64,000 nt of DNA from Betaproteobacteria bacterium (GTDB taxonomy: Bacteria; Pseudomonadota; Gammaproteobacteria; Burkholderiales; Thiobacillaceae). A program made the translations under genes and the position numbers. The stretch spans positions 186,001 through 250,000 of the forward strand of contig JACRNB010000012.1 of assembly GCA_016219425.1 (NCBI GenBank). Direction: 5' to 3'. Below the pieces are notes generated by a model. It was not told where the DNA came from. It worked only from the letters and a program-made list of their open reading frames with translations, and made no database searches. Shown here one piece after another: positions 17,678-27,487 of this stretch; position 1 is the stretch's first letter; the number at the start of each line of letters is the position of its first letter.

Positions 17678-20600
17678 TTAAAAACTCTCGCGGGAACGCT
17701 CCCGCAGCAGACGGTTGAGGGGGCGCTCACCGAACAGCCGGAACATCACCGGCGTCAGCACGGTATCCAGCAGGGTCGAGCTGATCAAGCCGCCGAAGAT
17801 CACCACCGCCACCGGGTGCAGGATCTCCTTGCCCGGCGCGTCGGACGAAAGCAGCAGCGGGAACAGGGCGAAGGCCGCCACCAGGGCGGTCATCAGCACC
17901 GGCGTCAGGCGTTCCAGCGAACCGCGCACGATCATGGGCTGGCCGAAGGTCTCGCCCTCGAACGCGCACAGGTTGATGTAATGGCTGATCTTGAGGATGC
18001 CGTTGCGCGTGGCGATGCCGGTCAGGGTGATGAAGCCCACCAGCGCCGCCACCGACAGCGGCTGGCCCGAGATCCACAGGGCGATCACGCTGCCCACCAG
18101 AGCGAGCGGGATGTTGCCCATGATGATCAAGGCCAGCGCGGTGGAGCGATAACGGCTGTAGAGCACCAGAAAGATCATGGTGAGCGACACCAGGGCCAGC
18201 ACCGAGATCAGCCGCGCGGCCTGTTCCTGGGCCAGAAACTGGCCTTCCAGCGCGGTGAAATAGCCTTCCGGCAGCGGTTTCGCGGCGATCTCGGCGCGGA
18301 TTGCCGCCACCACCCGGCTCATGTCGCTGCCATCGGTATTGGCGGAAAGGACGATGCGGCGGCGCGCGTTCTCGCGGCTGATCTGGTTCGGGCCTGTGCT
18401 GTCCTCCAGCGTCGCCAGCTTGGCCAGCGGCACAGGGCCGCCGGGGGTCTCGATCAGCAACTGGCGCAACGCGGCCAGGTCGCGTCCGCTCTCGGGCAGG
18501 CGCACGACCAGGTCGAAGCGGCGCGAACCTTCGATCACCTGGGTGATGCGCTCGCCTTCGATCATCTGTTCCAGCGAACGCAGCAGCGCGCCGGGGGCCA
18601 CGCCGTAGCGCGCCGCCGCTTCGTAATCGACGCGAATCTTGATCTGCGGGATCAGCACCTGTTTTTCCACCGCCAGATCGGTGAGGCCGGGGATCTTCGC
18701 CAGACGCACATTCAGGTCCGCCGCCAGCCCGCGCAGGGTATCGAGGTCGTCGCCGTACACCTTGAGCGCGATCTGCGCGCGCACCCCGGAGAGCAGATGG
18801 TCGAGTCGGTGCGAGATGGGCTGGCCGATGCTCACCGAAGCGGGCAGCGGCAGCAGGCGCGCGCGCAGGTCGGCGATGACCGCATCGCGGCTTCGGGTTT
18901 GGAAACCCCCGGAGGGTTTCAAATCCACCTCCATCTCGGAGTAGTGGACGCCTTCCGCGTGTTCATCCAGCTCGGCGCGGCCCGTGCGCCGCCCCACCAG
19001 GGTCACCTCGGGCACGGCGGCGACGATGCCCTCCGCCAGCGTACCGACGCGGTTCGACTCGGCCAGCGACGTGCCGGGGTTGAGCAGCACGTTCACCGTC
19101 AGCGTGCCCTCGTTGAACGGCGGCAGGAACGAACGCGGGAAGAACGGGATGCTGGCGGCGGCCGCGAGCACCGCAATCAGCGCCCCGGCCAGCAGGGTGC
19201 GGGCGTGGCGGAACGACCAATCGAGCAGGCGCGTATCCCAGGCCTTCAGGCGCGCCACCAGCGGGCTGTCGCCGTGGTTCAGTTGCTTCATGTGCGGCAG
19301 CAGGTAGAACGCCATCACCGGCGTCAGCGTCACCGAGACCACCATGCTGGCGAGGATGGAGACGATGTACGCCACCCCCAGCGGCGTGAACAGCCGCCCC
19401 TCGATGCCCGGCAGCGCAAACAGCGGCACGAACACCAGCACGATGATGAAGGTGGCGTAGACGATGGCCGAGCGCACCTCCAGGGTGGCGGCGGCGATGA
19501 CTTCCAGGGGGTTCTTGTCCCCGCCCGCCTGCCGCAGCCGCCGCAACACGTTCTCCACCCCCACCACCGCGTCATCCACCAGCTCGCCGATGGCGATGGC
19601 CAGCCCGCCCAGGGTCATGGTGTTGATGGACAGGCCGAAGTAATGAAACACCAGCGCCGTCACCAGCAGCGACACCGGGATCGCCATGAGCGAGATGACC
19701 GTGGTGCGGACGTTGAGCAGAAACAGGAACAGCACCACCGCCACCAGGATCGCGCCGTCGCGCAGCGCCTCCTCCACGTTGCCCACCGAGTGCTCGATGA
19801 AGGTCGCCTGGCGGAACAGGAACTGCGGTTTTTCCACCCCCTGCGGCAGGCTGCGCCCCAGTTCCGCCAGGGCCTTCTCCACCTCGCGCGTGAGCGCCAC
19901 GCTGTCCGCGCCGGGCTGCTTCTGCACCGAGAGAATCACCGCCGGCTTCGCGTTGTAGCCCCCGTCGCCGCGCTTGATGGCCGGGGCCAGACGCACCAGG
20001 GCCAGCTGCTTCAACAGGATGGGCTGGCCGTTCTTCACGGTCACCACCAGGTTTTGCAGGTCTTCGATGCGCGAGGTGCGCCCGATCTGGCGGATCAGAT
20101 ATTCGCGCCCCTGGGCTTCGAGAAAGCCGCCGCTGGTATTCGCGCCAAAGTCCCGCAGCGCCGCCTCCAGGCGTTCGCGCTCCACCCCCAGCGCCTGCAA
20201 CTGCGCCGGATTCAGCTCCACGCGGTACTGCCGCACCTCGCCGCCGATGGGAATCACCTGGCTGATGCCGGGAATGGTCAACAGACGCGGGCGCATCACC
20301 CAGTCCGCGTATTCGCGCACCGCCATCGGGTTGGCGTTCTCGTTGATGGGCAGGGCGATGAGCAGAATCTCGCCCATGATCGACGAGATCGGCCCCAGTT
20401 GCGGCGTCACCCCCGGCGGCAACTGATCGCGCACCAGCCCCAGGCGCTCGCTGATCTGCTGGCGGTTGCGGTAGATGTCCGTGCCCCACTCGAACTCGAC
20501 GTAGACGATGGACAGCCCCACGCCCGAAACCGAGCGCACCCGCGTCACCCCCGGCATCCCGTTCATGGCGGATTCGATGGGGAAGGTGACGAGCTGCTCC

Positions 20601-20788
20601 ACCTCCTCCGGCGCCATCCCGCCCGCCTCGGTCATCAGCGTCACGGTGGGCTTGTTGAGATCGGGGAACACGTCCACCGGCATCTGGCGCACGGTGAGCG
20701 CGCCGTAGACGATCAACCCCAGAGCCAGCCCGAGGACGATCAGGCGCTGCTTCAGGCTGGCGTGGATGAGTCGATCAAACATCCGCAT
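17678..20788 (-). CDS. cusA: Heavy-metal efflux RND transporter, CusA/CzcA family
   Basis: A 1036-residue inner-membrane pump of the HME-RND family, the proton-driven core of a tripartite efflux system. It has the N-terminal transmembrane helix ([18 protein letters not shown]), the helix IV motif [15 protein letters not shown], and typical porter segments ([38 protein letters not shown]). The AxGxxxDxAxxxxEN form resembles the Cu/Ag pump CusA and differs from DFGxxxDGA in CzcA, suggesting monovalent metal. A CopR-type box controls the divergent regulator. It follows the adaptor gene after a family A repeat. Substrate is inference. Confidence 0.93.
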   Translation of the reverse strand: MRMFDRLIHASLKQRLIVLGLALGLIVYGALTVRQMPVDVFPDLNKPTVTLMTEAGGMAPEEVEQLVTFPIESAMNGMPGVTRVRSVSGVGLSIVYVEFEWGTDIYRNRQQISERLGLVRDQLPPGVTPQLGPISSIMGEILLIALPINENANPMAVREYADWVMRPRLLTIPGISQVIPIGGEVRQYRVELNPAQLQALGVERERLEAALRDFGANTSGGFLEAQGREYLIRQIGRTSRIEDLQNLVVTVKNGQPILLKQLALVRLAPAIKRGDGGYNAKPAVILSVQKQPGADSVALTREVEKALAELGRSLPQGVEKPQFLFRQATFIEHSVGNVEEALRDGAILVAVVLFLFLLNVRTTVISLMAIPVSLLVTALVFHYFGLSINTMTLGGLAIAIGELVDDAVVGVENVLRRLRQAGGDKNPLEVIAAATLEVRSAIVYATFIIVLVFVPLFALPGIEGRLFTPLGVAYIVSILASMVVSVTLTPVMAFYLLPHMKQLNHGDSPLVARLKAWDTRLLDWSFRHARTLLAGALIAVLAAAASIPFFPRSFLPPFNEGTLTVNVLLNPGTSLAESNRVGTLAEGIVAAVPEVTLVGRRTGRAELDEHAEGVHYSEMEVDLKPSGGFQTRSRDAVIADLRARLLPLPASVSIGQPISHRLDHLLSGVRAQIALKVYGDDLDTLRGLAADLNVRLAKIPGLTDLAVEKQVLIPQIKIRVDYEAAARYGVAPGALLRSLEQMIEGERITQVIEGSRRFDLVVRLPESGRDLAALRQLLIETPGGPVPLAKLATLEDSTGPNQISRENARRRIVLSANTDGSDMSRVVAAIRAEIAAKPLPEGYFTALEGQFLAQEQAARLISVLALVSLTMIFLVLYSRYRSTALALIIMGNIPLALVGSVIALWISGQPLSVAALVGFITLTGIATRNGILKISHYINLCAFEGETFGQPMIVRGSLERLTPVLMTALVAAFALFPLLLSSDAPGKEILHPVAVVIFGGLISSTLLDTVLTPVMFRLFGERPLNRLLRERSRESF

Positions 20789-20794
20789 CCCCCG

Positions 20795-20875
20795 GTAGGA
20801 GCCCGGCTGTGCCGGGCGATAGCAACCTGCGGCCTGGGCGAGCCGGCTGATCGCCCGGCACAGCCGGGCTCCTAC
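20795..20875. repeat. REPIN-like element, family A
   Basis: Paired inverted copies of GTAGGAGCCCGGCTGTGCC fill the gap between the adaptor gene and the RND pump gene, within a presumed operon transcript, where they would form a stable RNA structure. Confidence 0.85.
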
Positions 20876-20902
20876 CAGGGGTCTTCCGAGAGGCGACCGG
20901 CG

Positions 20903-22114
20903 TCATCGGATTTGCGCGAGCAGGCTCGCCCCTTCGATCACCACCCGCTCCCCCGGACGCAGGCCCGTCGTCGCCAGCAGGCGGGCGGCGTCCAGCGGCT
21001 GCGCCGCCACCTTGCGCGGTGCGAAATACTCCGCCCCCGTGTGCACCCAGACCACGGTCTCGCCTGCGGCATTCTTCATCAGCGCGGACTGCGGCAGCGC
21101 CGCCCCCTGGCGCAGCGCGCGCGTGCGCGCCACCACCTTCAGCGGCTGCCCCACCGAGACCGGCGCGGCCCCGGCGCGGATGCGGAACAGCAGGGGGATG
21201 GCCTGCTCGCGCAACTGCCGGCCCGCGCCCACGAATTGCAGCTCCAGCACGCCGCCGGGGACTAGAGCGGACGCCGTGGCGACGCCCTGCGCCTCCGCCG
21301 CGTCATAGGCCAGGGCCTCCACCGCCAGCCGCGCGGGGTCCACCACCTCGAACAGCACCTCTTTCGCCTCCACCACCTGTCCGGCGACCACGTCGGCCAC
21401 GCTGATCACGCCCGCCACCGGCGCGCGCAACGGCTCCAGCACATCGACGCTGCCGCGCACGGCGACGCGGCGTTTTTGCAGCGCCTCCAGTTCAAAGCGC
21501 GCCGCCTCGATCTGCGCGCGCGGCACCGAGCCTTCCAGTTGCTCGTAGCGCGCGGCGCGGCGCTCGGCGATTGCGATCTGGGCATCCAGTTCCGCCGCCT
21601 GGGCGACCTGATTGCCGCGTTCGATGCTGCTCGCGGCAGGCCGCAGCCAGGCCAGCACCTGGCCCTTGGCAACCTTCTGTCCCAGGGTCGGCAAGCCCTG
21701 CGGGCCGGGCTCCACGCGCCCCGGCTGGATCGCCTGCACCCGACCGCTGGCGTTGGGGTCGGCCACCACGCGCCCGTTGAATTCAAGGCTGGCGGCGTGT
21801 TCGCCCACCTCCGCCAGGGCCGTGCGCAGGCCCAACTGGCGCTGCATGGCCTTGGGCACGAACAGGCTGCCATCGCCCAGACGCTGGGGGGCCGTGCCGG
21901 CGGGGGCGGCGACGGCGGGTTTTTTGTCCTGACTATGGTCCTCGCCCTCGTGCGCCCAGGCGGGTGCGGCGGCGAGGACGCAGGCCGCCACCGTAGCCCG
22001 GATGCAGCGCAGCGGAATCCGGGGAATCCGGGGAATCCGTGTCCCGCACGCGACCCCGGATTCCGCCGCGAATTCGGCGCCATCCAGGTGAGTGACCGAA
22101 TGCATGGGCTTCAT
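20903..22114 (-). CDS. cusB: RND efflux periplasmic adaptor (CusB-like)
   Basis: A 403-residue membrane fusion protein linking pump and outer-membrane channel. A hydrophobic signal segment (VAACVLAAAPAWA) lies unusually far in, at residues 42-54, followed by HEGEDHSQDK. Adaptor segments follow: lipoyl halves (GRVVADPNASGRVQAIQPGRVE and APVAGVISVADVVAGQVVEAKEVLFEVVDP) around a helical hairpin (about 170-225). Residues 17-41 are encoded by a palindromic repeat (21993-22067), giving the motif RIPRIPRIP. The ATG overlaps the upstream gene's stop (ATGA), which supports this start, but a GTG at Val42 is an alternative. Confidence 0.9.
   Translation of the reverse strand: MKPMHSVTHLDGAEFAAESGVACGTRIPRIPRIPLRCIRATVAACVLAAAPAWAHEGEDHSQDKKPAVAAPAGTAPQRLGDGSLFVPKAMQRQLGLRTALAEVGEHAASLEFNGRVVADPNASGRVQAIQPGRVEPGPQGLPTLGQKVAKGQVLAWLRPAASSIERGNQVAQAAELDAQIAIAERRAARYEQLEGSVPRAQIEAARFELEALQKRRVAVRGSVDVLEPLRAPVAGVISVADVVAGQVVEAKEVLFEVVDPARLAVEALAYDAAEAQGVATASALVPGGVLELQFVGAGRQLREQAIPLLFRIRAGAAPVSVGQPLKVVARTRALRQGAALPQSALMKNAAGETVVWVHTGAEYFAPRKVAAQPLDAARLLATTGLRPGERVVIEGASLLAQIR
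21993..22067. repeat. REP-like repeat (GTAGCCCGGATGC type) inside the adaptor gene
   Basis: Starts GTAGCCCGGATGCAGCGCAG, contains three GGGGAATCC-like units, and ends with the inverse CCCCGGATTCCGC. It lies wholly within the 5' coding part of the adaptor gene. Confidence 0.7.
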
Positions 22115-22785
22115 TGCTTTTTCCTCATCCAGAACCCGCCGGCCAGCGCCAGCAACAGCGCGGCCCCGCCCCCCAGCAGCCAGCCGCGCCCGGCGCCTGT
22201 CTGCACAACGGCAGCAGCAGGGGGGGCCACTTCGAGCGTGGCGGTGAGCAGGTCCGAGACCTCGCCCGCCTGCACCGTGATGACCAGGGCATGTTTGCCA
22301 GGGGCGGCGAGGCGGTCGCCGGGCAGGGTGTACACGCCCGGCGCGGTTTCCTTCGCCACCGCCTTCAACGCACCGCTTTCCACCTCCACCTGGGCCTGCG
22401 CCACCGGCTCGTTGCTGGCGTAACGGTCGAGGTAGAGGGTCAGGTTCTTGCCTTCCAGCGCCGCCACCAGTTCGAACTCCTCGGTGGCGGTCGTGGTGCG
22501 CGGGGTCGTCTGCACCGCCACGGCGGCGGGCTTGTCGCCCTCATGGCTGTGATCCTCGCCGCCGTGGCCCCAGGCGGGGAGGGTGAAGGCTGCGGTGAGG
22601 AGGATGACCCCCTGTAGGAGCCCGGCTGTGCCGGGCGATCCCGGCCCGGCCTTCGCACCGCGCTCATCGCCCGGCACAGCCGGGCTCCTACGAGGGGGCG
22701 CGATGTTGGGGCGCGGGGCATCGGTGATGTCCATCGGCCACGATGGCACAGCCGGGCTCCTACAAGGGGGCACGATGTTCGTCAT
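22111..22785 (-). CDS. Membrane-anchored periplasmic protein of the efflux operon, repeat-derived N-terminus
   Basis: A 224-residue protein that I do not assign to a named family. Hydrophobic residues 60-72 (VILLTAAFTLPAWG) look like a signal segment and precede a His-rich start HGGEDHSHEGDK. A beta-rich domain follows, with a C-terminal transmembrane helix (GWLLGGGAALLLALAGGFWM) and basic end RKKQ. Residues about 8-15 and 32-58 are translated from family A repeats ([32 protein letters not shown]). The ATG overlaps the stop of the upstream gene (ATGA) and no start codon exists between the second repeat and the signal segment, so repeat sequence is very probably translated. Confidence 0.78.
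   Translation of the reverse strand: MTNIVPPCRSPAVPSWPMDITDAPRPNIAPPRRSPAVPGDERGAKAGPGSPGTAGLLQGVILLTAAFTLPAWGHGGEDHSHEGDKPAAVAVQTTPRTTTATEEFELVAALEGKNLTLYLDRYASNEPVAQAQVEVESGALKAVAKETAPGVYTLPGDRLAAPGKHALVITVQAGEVSDLLTATLEVAPPAAAVVQTGAGRGWLLGGGAALLLALAGGFWMRKKQ
22614..22691. repeat. REPIN-like element, family A, inside a gene
   Basis: Inverted pair of GTAGGAGCCCGGCTGTGCC lying within the 5' coding region of the 224-residue efflux protein. Confidence 0.85.
22742..22763. repeat. Half REP element, family A, inside a gene
   Basis: One arm (GGCACAGCCGGGCTCCTAC) of family A near the start codon of the 224-residue efflux protein gene. Confidence 0.75.
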
Positions 22786-23969
22786 GGCAACACTCCCAGC
22801 GCTTGTTTCAGGCGCGATTGCGCCGCCGTGAGCGCGACCTGGCGGCGGTGGTACAGGGCTTCCGCCTCGAAGGCGGCGGCGCGCGCGCGCAGCAGGGCGG
22901 TCAGGTCGGTTTCGCCCAGGGCGAAGGCCTTTTCCGCCAGACGCAGGGTATCGGCGGTGAGTTCGCGCCGCAGCCCGCCCGTTTCCAGCAACTGCCGGGC
23001 CGCGTCGAGTTCGCGCCGGGCCTGATCCGCCGCGAGCGCCAGCCGGCGCCCGGCCTGCGCGTGTTCCGCCTCGGCCTGATCGAGTTCGGCGCGGGCGGCG
23101 GCGTCTTCCATGCGTACACGCGGGCCGGAGGAGAAGGGGATGGAGAGTTTTACGCCCACCGCGTTGGCGAACGGGTCGTTGAAGTTGCCGCGCTCACGCA
23201 GCACGCGCACCGCCAGTTCCGGCGCGTCGCGGCGGCTGTGCCGCGTTGCGTTCAGGCGCGCGCGCGCCGCCTGGATCGCGGCGGCGTTGGCGGTGAGGCC
23301 GGGGTGCTCCGGGGCGGGCTCGGTGGCGGCGACTTCCGCCTCCAGCGTCGTCGGGAGGTTCCCGGTGAGGGCGCGCAAGGCCTGTTCCGCCTGGGCCAGG
23401 GCGGTTTCGCCCTCCACCCGCTCCGCCTCGGCGGCAAGGTGTTCGTTGCGCGCCAGGTTGGCGTCCACCCGCGCCAGTTCTCCGGCCTGATAGCGGCGCA
23501 GCACGTCCGCTTCCAGGGCCTGCGCGGTGGCGGTGCGGCGCGCGGCGAGGTCGCGCGCCTGTCGTGCATCCGCCAGCGCCCACCAGGCGGCGCGCACTTC
23601 GCCCGCCAGTTCCAGGGTGAGCGCTGCGCGCTGCGCGTTCAGCGCCTCCTGCGCGCTGGCGGCCTCGCTGCGGCGCGCGGCCTGCTGGCCCGGCAGCCAG
23701 AGCGGTGCGGACATCTCCACTTCCCATTCCTGCCGGCCCCGGTTGCTGGCAATGGCGTCGTTGAGGTGGCCGAGGGAGACGGTGGCGGGGCCGGGGGTCA
23801 GGCCGCCCGCCAGTTCGGCGCGCGCCTGGGCCTCGCCTTCGCGCGCGCCCAGGGCGGCGGCCTGCGGATGCCGCGCCCAGGCCGCCGCCAGCGCCGCCGA
23901 CAGGGTGTCGGCGCGAACCGGCGAGGTCGCCAGGAGGGCCAGGAAGATCAACTTGTATCCGTGCTTCAT
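22782..23969 (-). CDS. TolC-family outer membrane efflux protein
   Basis: A 395-residue protein with signal peptide MKHGYKLIFLALLATSPVRA and two OEP-type repeats rich in Ala, Arg and Glu that form the helical barrel (LAGEVRAAWWALADARQAR, LALAADQARRELDAARQLLETG). It is expected to be the outer-membrane channel of the metal efflux system (CusC-like), slightly shorter than the usual 420-460 residues. It is the first gene of the operon, divergent from the response regulator. The start at 23969 was chosen for its signal peptide; an in-frame ATG nine bases upstream is possible. Confidence 0.9.
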   Translation of the reverse strand: MKHGYKLIFLALLATSPVRADTLSAALAAAWARHPQAAALGAREGEAQARAELAGGLTPGPATVSLGHLNDAIASNRGRQEWEVEMSAPLWLPGQQAARRSEAASAQEALNAQRAALTLELAGEVRAAWWALADARQARDLAARRTATAQALEADVLRRYQAGELARVDANLARNEHLAAEAERVEGETALAQAEQALRALTGNLPTTLEAEVAATEPAPEHPGLTANAAAIQAARARLNATRHSRRDAPELAVRVLRERGNFNDPFANAVGVKLSIPFSSGPRVRMEDAAARAELDQAEAEHAQAGRRLALAADQARRELDAARQLLETGGLRRELTADTLRLAEKAFALGETDLTALLRARAAAFEAEALYHRRQVALTAAQSRLKQALGVLP

Positions 23970-24015
23970 GGCTGCCATCCTGCAATCCACTGCCCGATGC
24001 CTGGCTGACGCCGAG

Positions 24016-24031
24016 ATTACAAATCTGTAAT
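24016..24031. promoter_or_regulatory. CopR/CusR-type operator overlapping the regulator start codon
   Basis: The perfect palindrome ATTACA-AATC-TGTAAT lies in the 60-bp divergent region between the efflux operon and the response regulator. It resembles the CopR box of proteobacterial copper regulators. Its last two bases are the first two of the regulator ATG (24030). Confidence 0.8.
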
Positions 24032-24704
24032 GAAAATATTGATCGTTGAAGACGAGCCCAAGACGGGCGACTACCTGAAGCAGGGCCTGACCGAGGCCGG
24101 CCTGATGGCGGACCTGGCGCGCGATGGCTGGGACGGCCTGCATCTGGCCGGCAGCGGTGACTACGATCTGGTGATCCTGGACGTGATGCTGCCGGGCCTG
24201 AACGGCTGGCAGGTGCTGGAAGGGCTGCGTCGCGCCGGGCGCACCATGCCGGTGCTGTTTCTCACCGCGCGCGATCAGGTGGACGACCGGGTGAAGGGTC
24301 TGGAACTGGGGGCCGATGACTATCTGGTGAAGCCCTTCGCCTTCGCCGAGTTGCTGGCGCGGGTGCGCACGCTGCTGCGCCGGGGGCGTTCGGCGCTGGA
24401 GCCGACCGTGTTGCAGGCGGCGGATCTGGAGCTGGATCTGCTGCGCCGCCGCGCCAGCCGGGGCGGCAGGCGTATCGACCTCACCGCCAAGGAGTTCGCC
24501 CTGCTGGAACTGCTGCTGCGCCGCCAGGGCGAGGTGTTGCCGCGTTCGCTCATCGCCTCGCAGGTGTGGGACATGAATTTCGACAGCGACACCAATGTGG
24601 TGGAGGTGGCCGTGCGCCGCCTGCGCGCCAAGGTGGATGACGGTTTTGAGCCGAAGTTGATCCGCACCGTGCGCGGCATGGGCTATGTGCTGGAGGCGGC
24701 GTGA
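24030..24704 (+). CDS. cusR: Heavy-metal response regulator, OmpR family (CusR/CopR type)
   Basis: A 224-residue regulator. The receiver domain (1-120) has the acidic pocket EDEP, phospho-acceptor Asp51 in [13 protein letters not shown], and Lys in YLVKPFAF. The OmpR-type winged helix (about 125-224) has [13 protein letters not shown] and [17 protein letters not shown]. The members most like it (CusR, CopR, IrlR, CzcR) respond to metals. No Shine-Dalgarno is visible before the ATG, and the operator runs into it, so the mRNA may be leaderless. The sensor kinase start overlaps its stop. Confidence 0.93.
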   Translation: MKILIVEDEPKTGDYLKQGLTEAGLMADLARDGWDGLHLAGSGDYDLVILDVMLPGLNGWQVLEGLRRAGRTMPVLFLTARDQVDDRVKGLELGADDYLVKPFAFAELLARVRTLLRRGRSALEPTVLQAADLELDLLRRRASRGGRRIDLTAKEFALLELLLRRQGEVLPRSLIASQVWDMNFDSDTNVVEVAVRRLRAKVDDGFEPKLIRTVRGMGYVLEAA

Positions 24705-26128
24705 AAGCTTTCCCCATCAACGCCCTATCGCTTACCGCCCGCATCAGCCTGCTGTTCGCCGCCGCCGCCGCTGCTGTGCTGCTGCTGGTGGGGGTGTTCG
24801 TGGCGCGCGCGACGGAGCGGCATTTTGTGGAGATGGATTACCACGAGCTGGGCGGCAAGCTGGACCTGGTGCGCAACCTGCTCGCCCAGGATGGCGATCT
24901 GACGCGGCGTCTGGACGATGCCCTGGTGGGGCACCACGGTCTGGTGCTGGCCCTGGCGGCGGCGGATGGGGCGGTGCTCTACGCCAGCGCCGATCTGGCC
25001 GACCCCCGCGCCCTGCTGGCGCAGGCGCCGGGCCGGGCGTTGTGGCGGGTCGAGGGGCAGGCGTTGCGCGGTCTATTGGTGCGGGTGGAACGAGCGGACA
25101 ACCCTCGTAGGAGCCCGGCTGCGCCGGGCGATGGTTCGCATGCCGCCTACGCTGGATCGCCCGGCGCAGCCGGGCTCCTACAGGACTACACCGTGGCCAT
25201 CGGTCTGGATATCTCCCACCACGAGGAGTTCATGGGGCGTTTCCGCCAGGGCCTGGGGCTGGCCATGGGCTTGGCGGCCCTGGCCGCCGCCGCCCTGGGC
25301 TGGGCCGCCACGCGCACCGGCCTCACCCCGTTGCGCCGCGTCACCGCGCTGGCGGCGGGCCTGTCCGCCAGCCGTCTGGGCGAGCGTCTGCCGCAGGCCC
25401 GTGCGCCGGCGGAGATCGAGACCCTGGCGGCGGCCTTCAACGCCATGCTGGTGCGCCTGGAGGACGGTTTCCGCCGCCTCTCCGAGTTCTCTTCCGACAT
25501 CGCACACGAGTTGCGCACCCCGCTTTCCAACCTGATGACCCAGACCCAGGTGGCGCTGGCGCACCCGCGCACGCCGGAGGAGTACCGCGAGACGCTGTAT
25601 TCGACCCTGGAGGAGTGCGAGCGCCTGGCGCGCATGGTGACGGACATGCTGTTTCTGGCTCAGGCCGACAACGGCCTGATCGTGCCCAACCGCGAGGAGG
25701 TGGCCCTGGCGGCGGAGGTGGATGACCTGTTCGAGTTTTTCGAGCCGCTGGCGAGCGAGGCGGGCGTGGCGCTGGTGCGCCAGGGCGCTGCGCGCGTGAC
25801 GGGCGACCGCCTGATGCTGCGCCGCGCCCTGGCCAACCTGCTCGCCAACGCCATCCGCCACACCCCGCGCGGGGGGGCGGTGGGCGTCGTGCTGGAGCAG
25901 GGGGAGGGGGTGCGCGTCGCCGTCGAGAACCCCGGCGAGGCGATTGATCCGGTGCATCTGCCGCATCTGTTTGAACGCTTTTATCGCGCCGACCCCGCGC
26001 GTCAGCGCAGCAGCGAGGGGGTTGGGCTGGGGCTGGCGATCACCCGTTCCAGCGTCGAGGCCCACGGCGGCGTCATCACGGCGGCCTCCGCCGACGGGGT
26101 GACGCGCTTCGAGATTCGCCTGGGGTAA
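24701..26128 (+). CDS. cusS: Heavy-metal sensor histidine kinase with a repeat-derived insert
   Basis: A 475-residue membrane kinase starting at a GTG that overlaps the regulator stop. Transmembrane helix 1 (about 13-35), a periplasmic sensor (about 36-175), helix 2 ([17 protein letters not shown]), HAMP, the HisKA box with His in [13 protein letters not shown], and an HATPase domain (N-box [19 protein letters not shown]-box GVGLGLAI). This is the CusS/CopS family layout. Residues about 136-161 of the periplasmic domain ([10 protein letters not shown] and SPGAAGLLQ) are the in-frame translation of a family A repeat, in a loop just before the conserved [11 protein letters not shown] strand. 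The rest of the kinase looks intact. Confidence 0.92.
   Translation: MKAFPINALSLTARISLLFAAAAAAVLLLVGVFVARATERHFVEMDYHELGGKLDLVRNLLAQDGDLTRRLDDALVGHHGLVLALAAADGAVLYASADLADPRALLAQAPGRALWRVEGQALRGLLVRVERADNPRRSPAAPGDGSHAAYAGSPGAAGLLQDYTVAIGLDISHHEEFMGRFRQGLGLAMGLAALAAAALGWAATRTGLTPLRRVTALAAGLSASRLGERLPQARAPAEIETLAAAFNAMLVRLEDGFRRLSEFSSDIAHELRTPLSNLMTQTQVALAHPRTPEEYRETLYSTLEECERLARMVTDMLFLAQADNGLIVPNREEVALAAEVDDLFEFFEPLASEAGVALVRQGAARVTGDRLMLRRALANLLANAIRHTPRGGAVGVVLEQGEGVRVAVENPGEAIDPVHLPHLFERFYRADPARQRSSEGVGLGLAITRSSVEAHGGVITAASADGVTRFEIRLG
25107..25181. repeat. REPIN-like element, family A, inside the sensor kinase gene
   Basis: A 75-bp inverted pair (GTAGGAGCCCGGCTGCGCC and its inverse) lying entirely in coding sequence. 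The length is a multiple of three and the frame is kept. Confidence 0.88.
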
Positions 26129-26148
26129 CCTCCGACGCTCTCTACTGG

Positions 26149-27417
26149 ATGACCCTCTCTATGGATCTCGCCTTCGCCTTTCTCGCCGGTCTGGCCCTCG
26201 CCGGCATCGTCTTGTTGTGGCTGCGCGGCGGTTGGCTGGCCGAACGCGGCGAGTTGCGCGCACAGGCCTTGCGCCTGGAGACGGAGCTCGACAACGAGCG
26301 CGCTTCGCTGGTGGAGAAGCTGACTCTGCTGGAGGCGGCGCGGCGGCAGTCGGAAGAGGCCTTTCGCGCGCTTTCGGCGGAGGCGCTGGCGCACAACAAC
26401 CGCGCCTTTCTCGATCTGGCGCAGGCCAATCTGGAGAAGTACCAGGAGGGCGCGAAGGGCGATCTGGCGGCGCGCGAGCAGGCGGTGGCCTCGCTGGTGA
26501 AGCCCATCGCCGAGCAGCTCGACCGGCTTTCGGCGCAGACCCAGGCGCTGGAAAAGCAGCGCGCCGAGGGGCAGGGGCAGTTGTCGGAACAGGTGCGCGG
26601 GCTGCTGACGGCGCAGCAGGAGCTGCGCGGCGAGACCGGGCGGCTGGTGAATGCGCTGCGCCGCCCCGAGGTGCGCGGGCGCTGGGGTGAGATGCAGTTG
26701 CGTCGCGTGGTGGAGATGGCGGGGATGCAGGACCACTGCGACTTTTTCGAGCAGGAGACGGGGGCTGACGGCAAGCGCCCGGACATGATCGTGAAGCTGC
26801 CCGGCGGCAAGAGCGTGGTGGTGGATTCCAAGGCCCCGGTGGCGGCCTTTCTGGAGGCGACGGAGGCGGCGGACGAGGCGGCGCGGGTGCGCGCCATGGA
26901 GCGTTTCGCCCAGCATGTGCGCACCCATGTGCAGCAGCTTTCCGCCAAGGCGTACTGGGACCAGTTCCAGCCCGCGCCGGAGTTCGTGGTGCTGTTCTTG
27001 CCGGGCGAGTCGTTCTTCAGCGCGGCCTTGCAGCAAGACCCGGAACTGATCGAGTACGCCAGCGCGCAGAAGGTGATCCTGGCGACGCCGACCACGCTGC
27101 TGGCGCTGCTCAAGGCGGTGTATTACGGCTGGCGTCAGGAGGCCCTGGCGGACAACGCGCGCCAGGTGTCGGACCTGGGCGCGCTGCTGTACGAGCGCCT
27201 GGGCAAGATGGCGGAGCACTGGAACGGGGTGGGGCGCAATCTGGGGCAGGCGGTGAAGGCCTACAACGACGCCACCGGTTCGCTCGAAAGCCGGGTGCTG
27301 GTGACGGCGCGCCGGTTCGAGGATCTGCGCGTGACGGCGGCGGGCCAGGCGCTGGCGGAGCTGAAGCCGGTGGAATCGGCCACGCGGGAGGCCCAGGCGC
27401 CGGAACTGCAACGCTAG
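26149..27417 (+). CDS. rmuC: DNA recombination protein RmuC
   Basis: A 422-residue protein with an N-terminal membrane helix (LAFAFLAGLALAGIVLLWL), a coiled coil (about 35-150) and the conserved RmuC nuclease-like domain: RGRWGEMQLRRVVEMAGM, VVVDSKAPVAAFLEA, LPGESFFSAALQQDPELI. RmuC limits inversions at short repeats in E. coli. An alternative ATG at 26161 gives a protein four residues shorter. Its stop codon TAG is part of the family B repeat that follows. Confidence 0.92.
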   Translation: MTLSMDLAFAFLAGLALAGIVLLWLRGGWLAERGELRAQALRLETELDNERASLVEKLTLLEAARRQSEEAFRALSAEALAHNNRAFLDLAQANLEKYQEGAKGDLAAREQAVASLVKPIAEQLDRLSAQTQALEKQRAEGQGQLSEQVRGLLTAQQELRGETGRLVNALRRPEVRGRWGEMQLRRVVEMAGMQDHCDFFEQETGADGKRPDMIVKLPGGKSVVVDSKAPVAAFLEATEAADEAARVRAMERFAQHVRTHVQQLSAKAYWDQFQPAPEFVVLFLPGESFFSAALQQDPELIEYASAQKVILATPTTLLALLKAVYYGWRQEALADNARQVSDLGALLYERLGKMAEHWNGVGRNLGQAVKAYNDATGSLESRVLVTARRFEDLRVTAAGQALAELKPVESATREAQAPELQR

Positions 27418-27470
27418 CGCCGGCATCCTGCCGGCTCTGTTTTGACTTGCCGGCAGGATGCCGGCGCTAC
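27414..27470. repeat. REP-like inverted repeat, family B
   Basis: TAGCGCCGGCATCCTGCCGG and its inverse around a T-rich loop. The first bases provide the rmuC stop codon. Confidence 0.82.
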
Positions 27471-27487
27471 TTGGAAAGGGAAATCGC

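Noticed and set aside
17816-21265. 1149-residue open frame on the plus strand opposite the RND pump genes
   Set aside because: Antisense shadow of the conserved pump and adaptor; rich in His, Gln and Arg with no domains.
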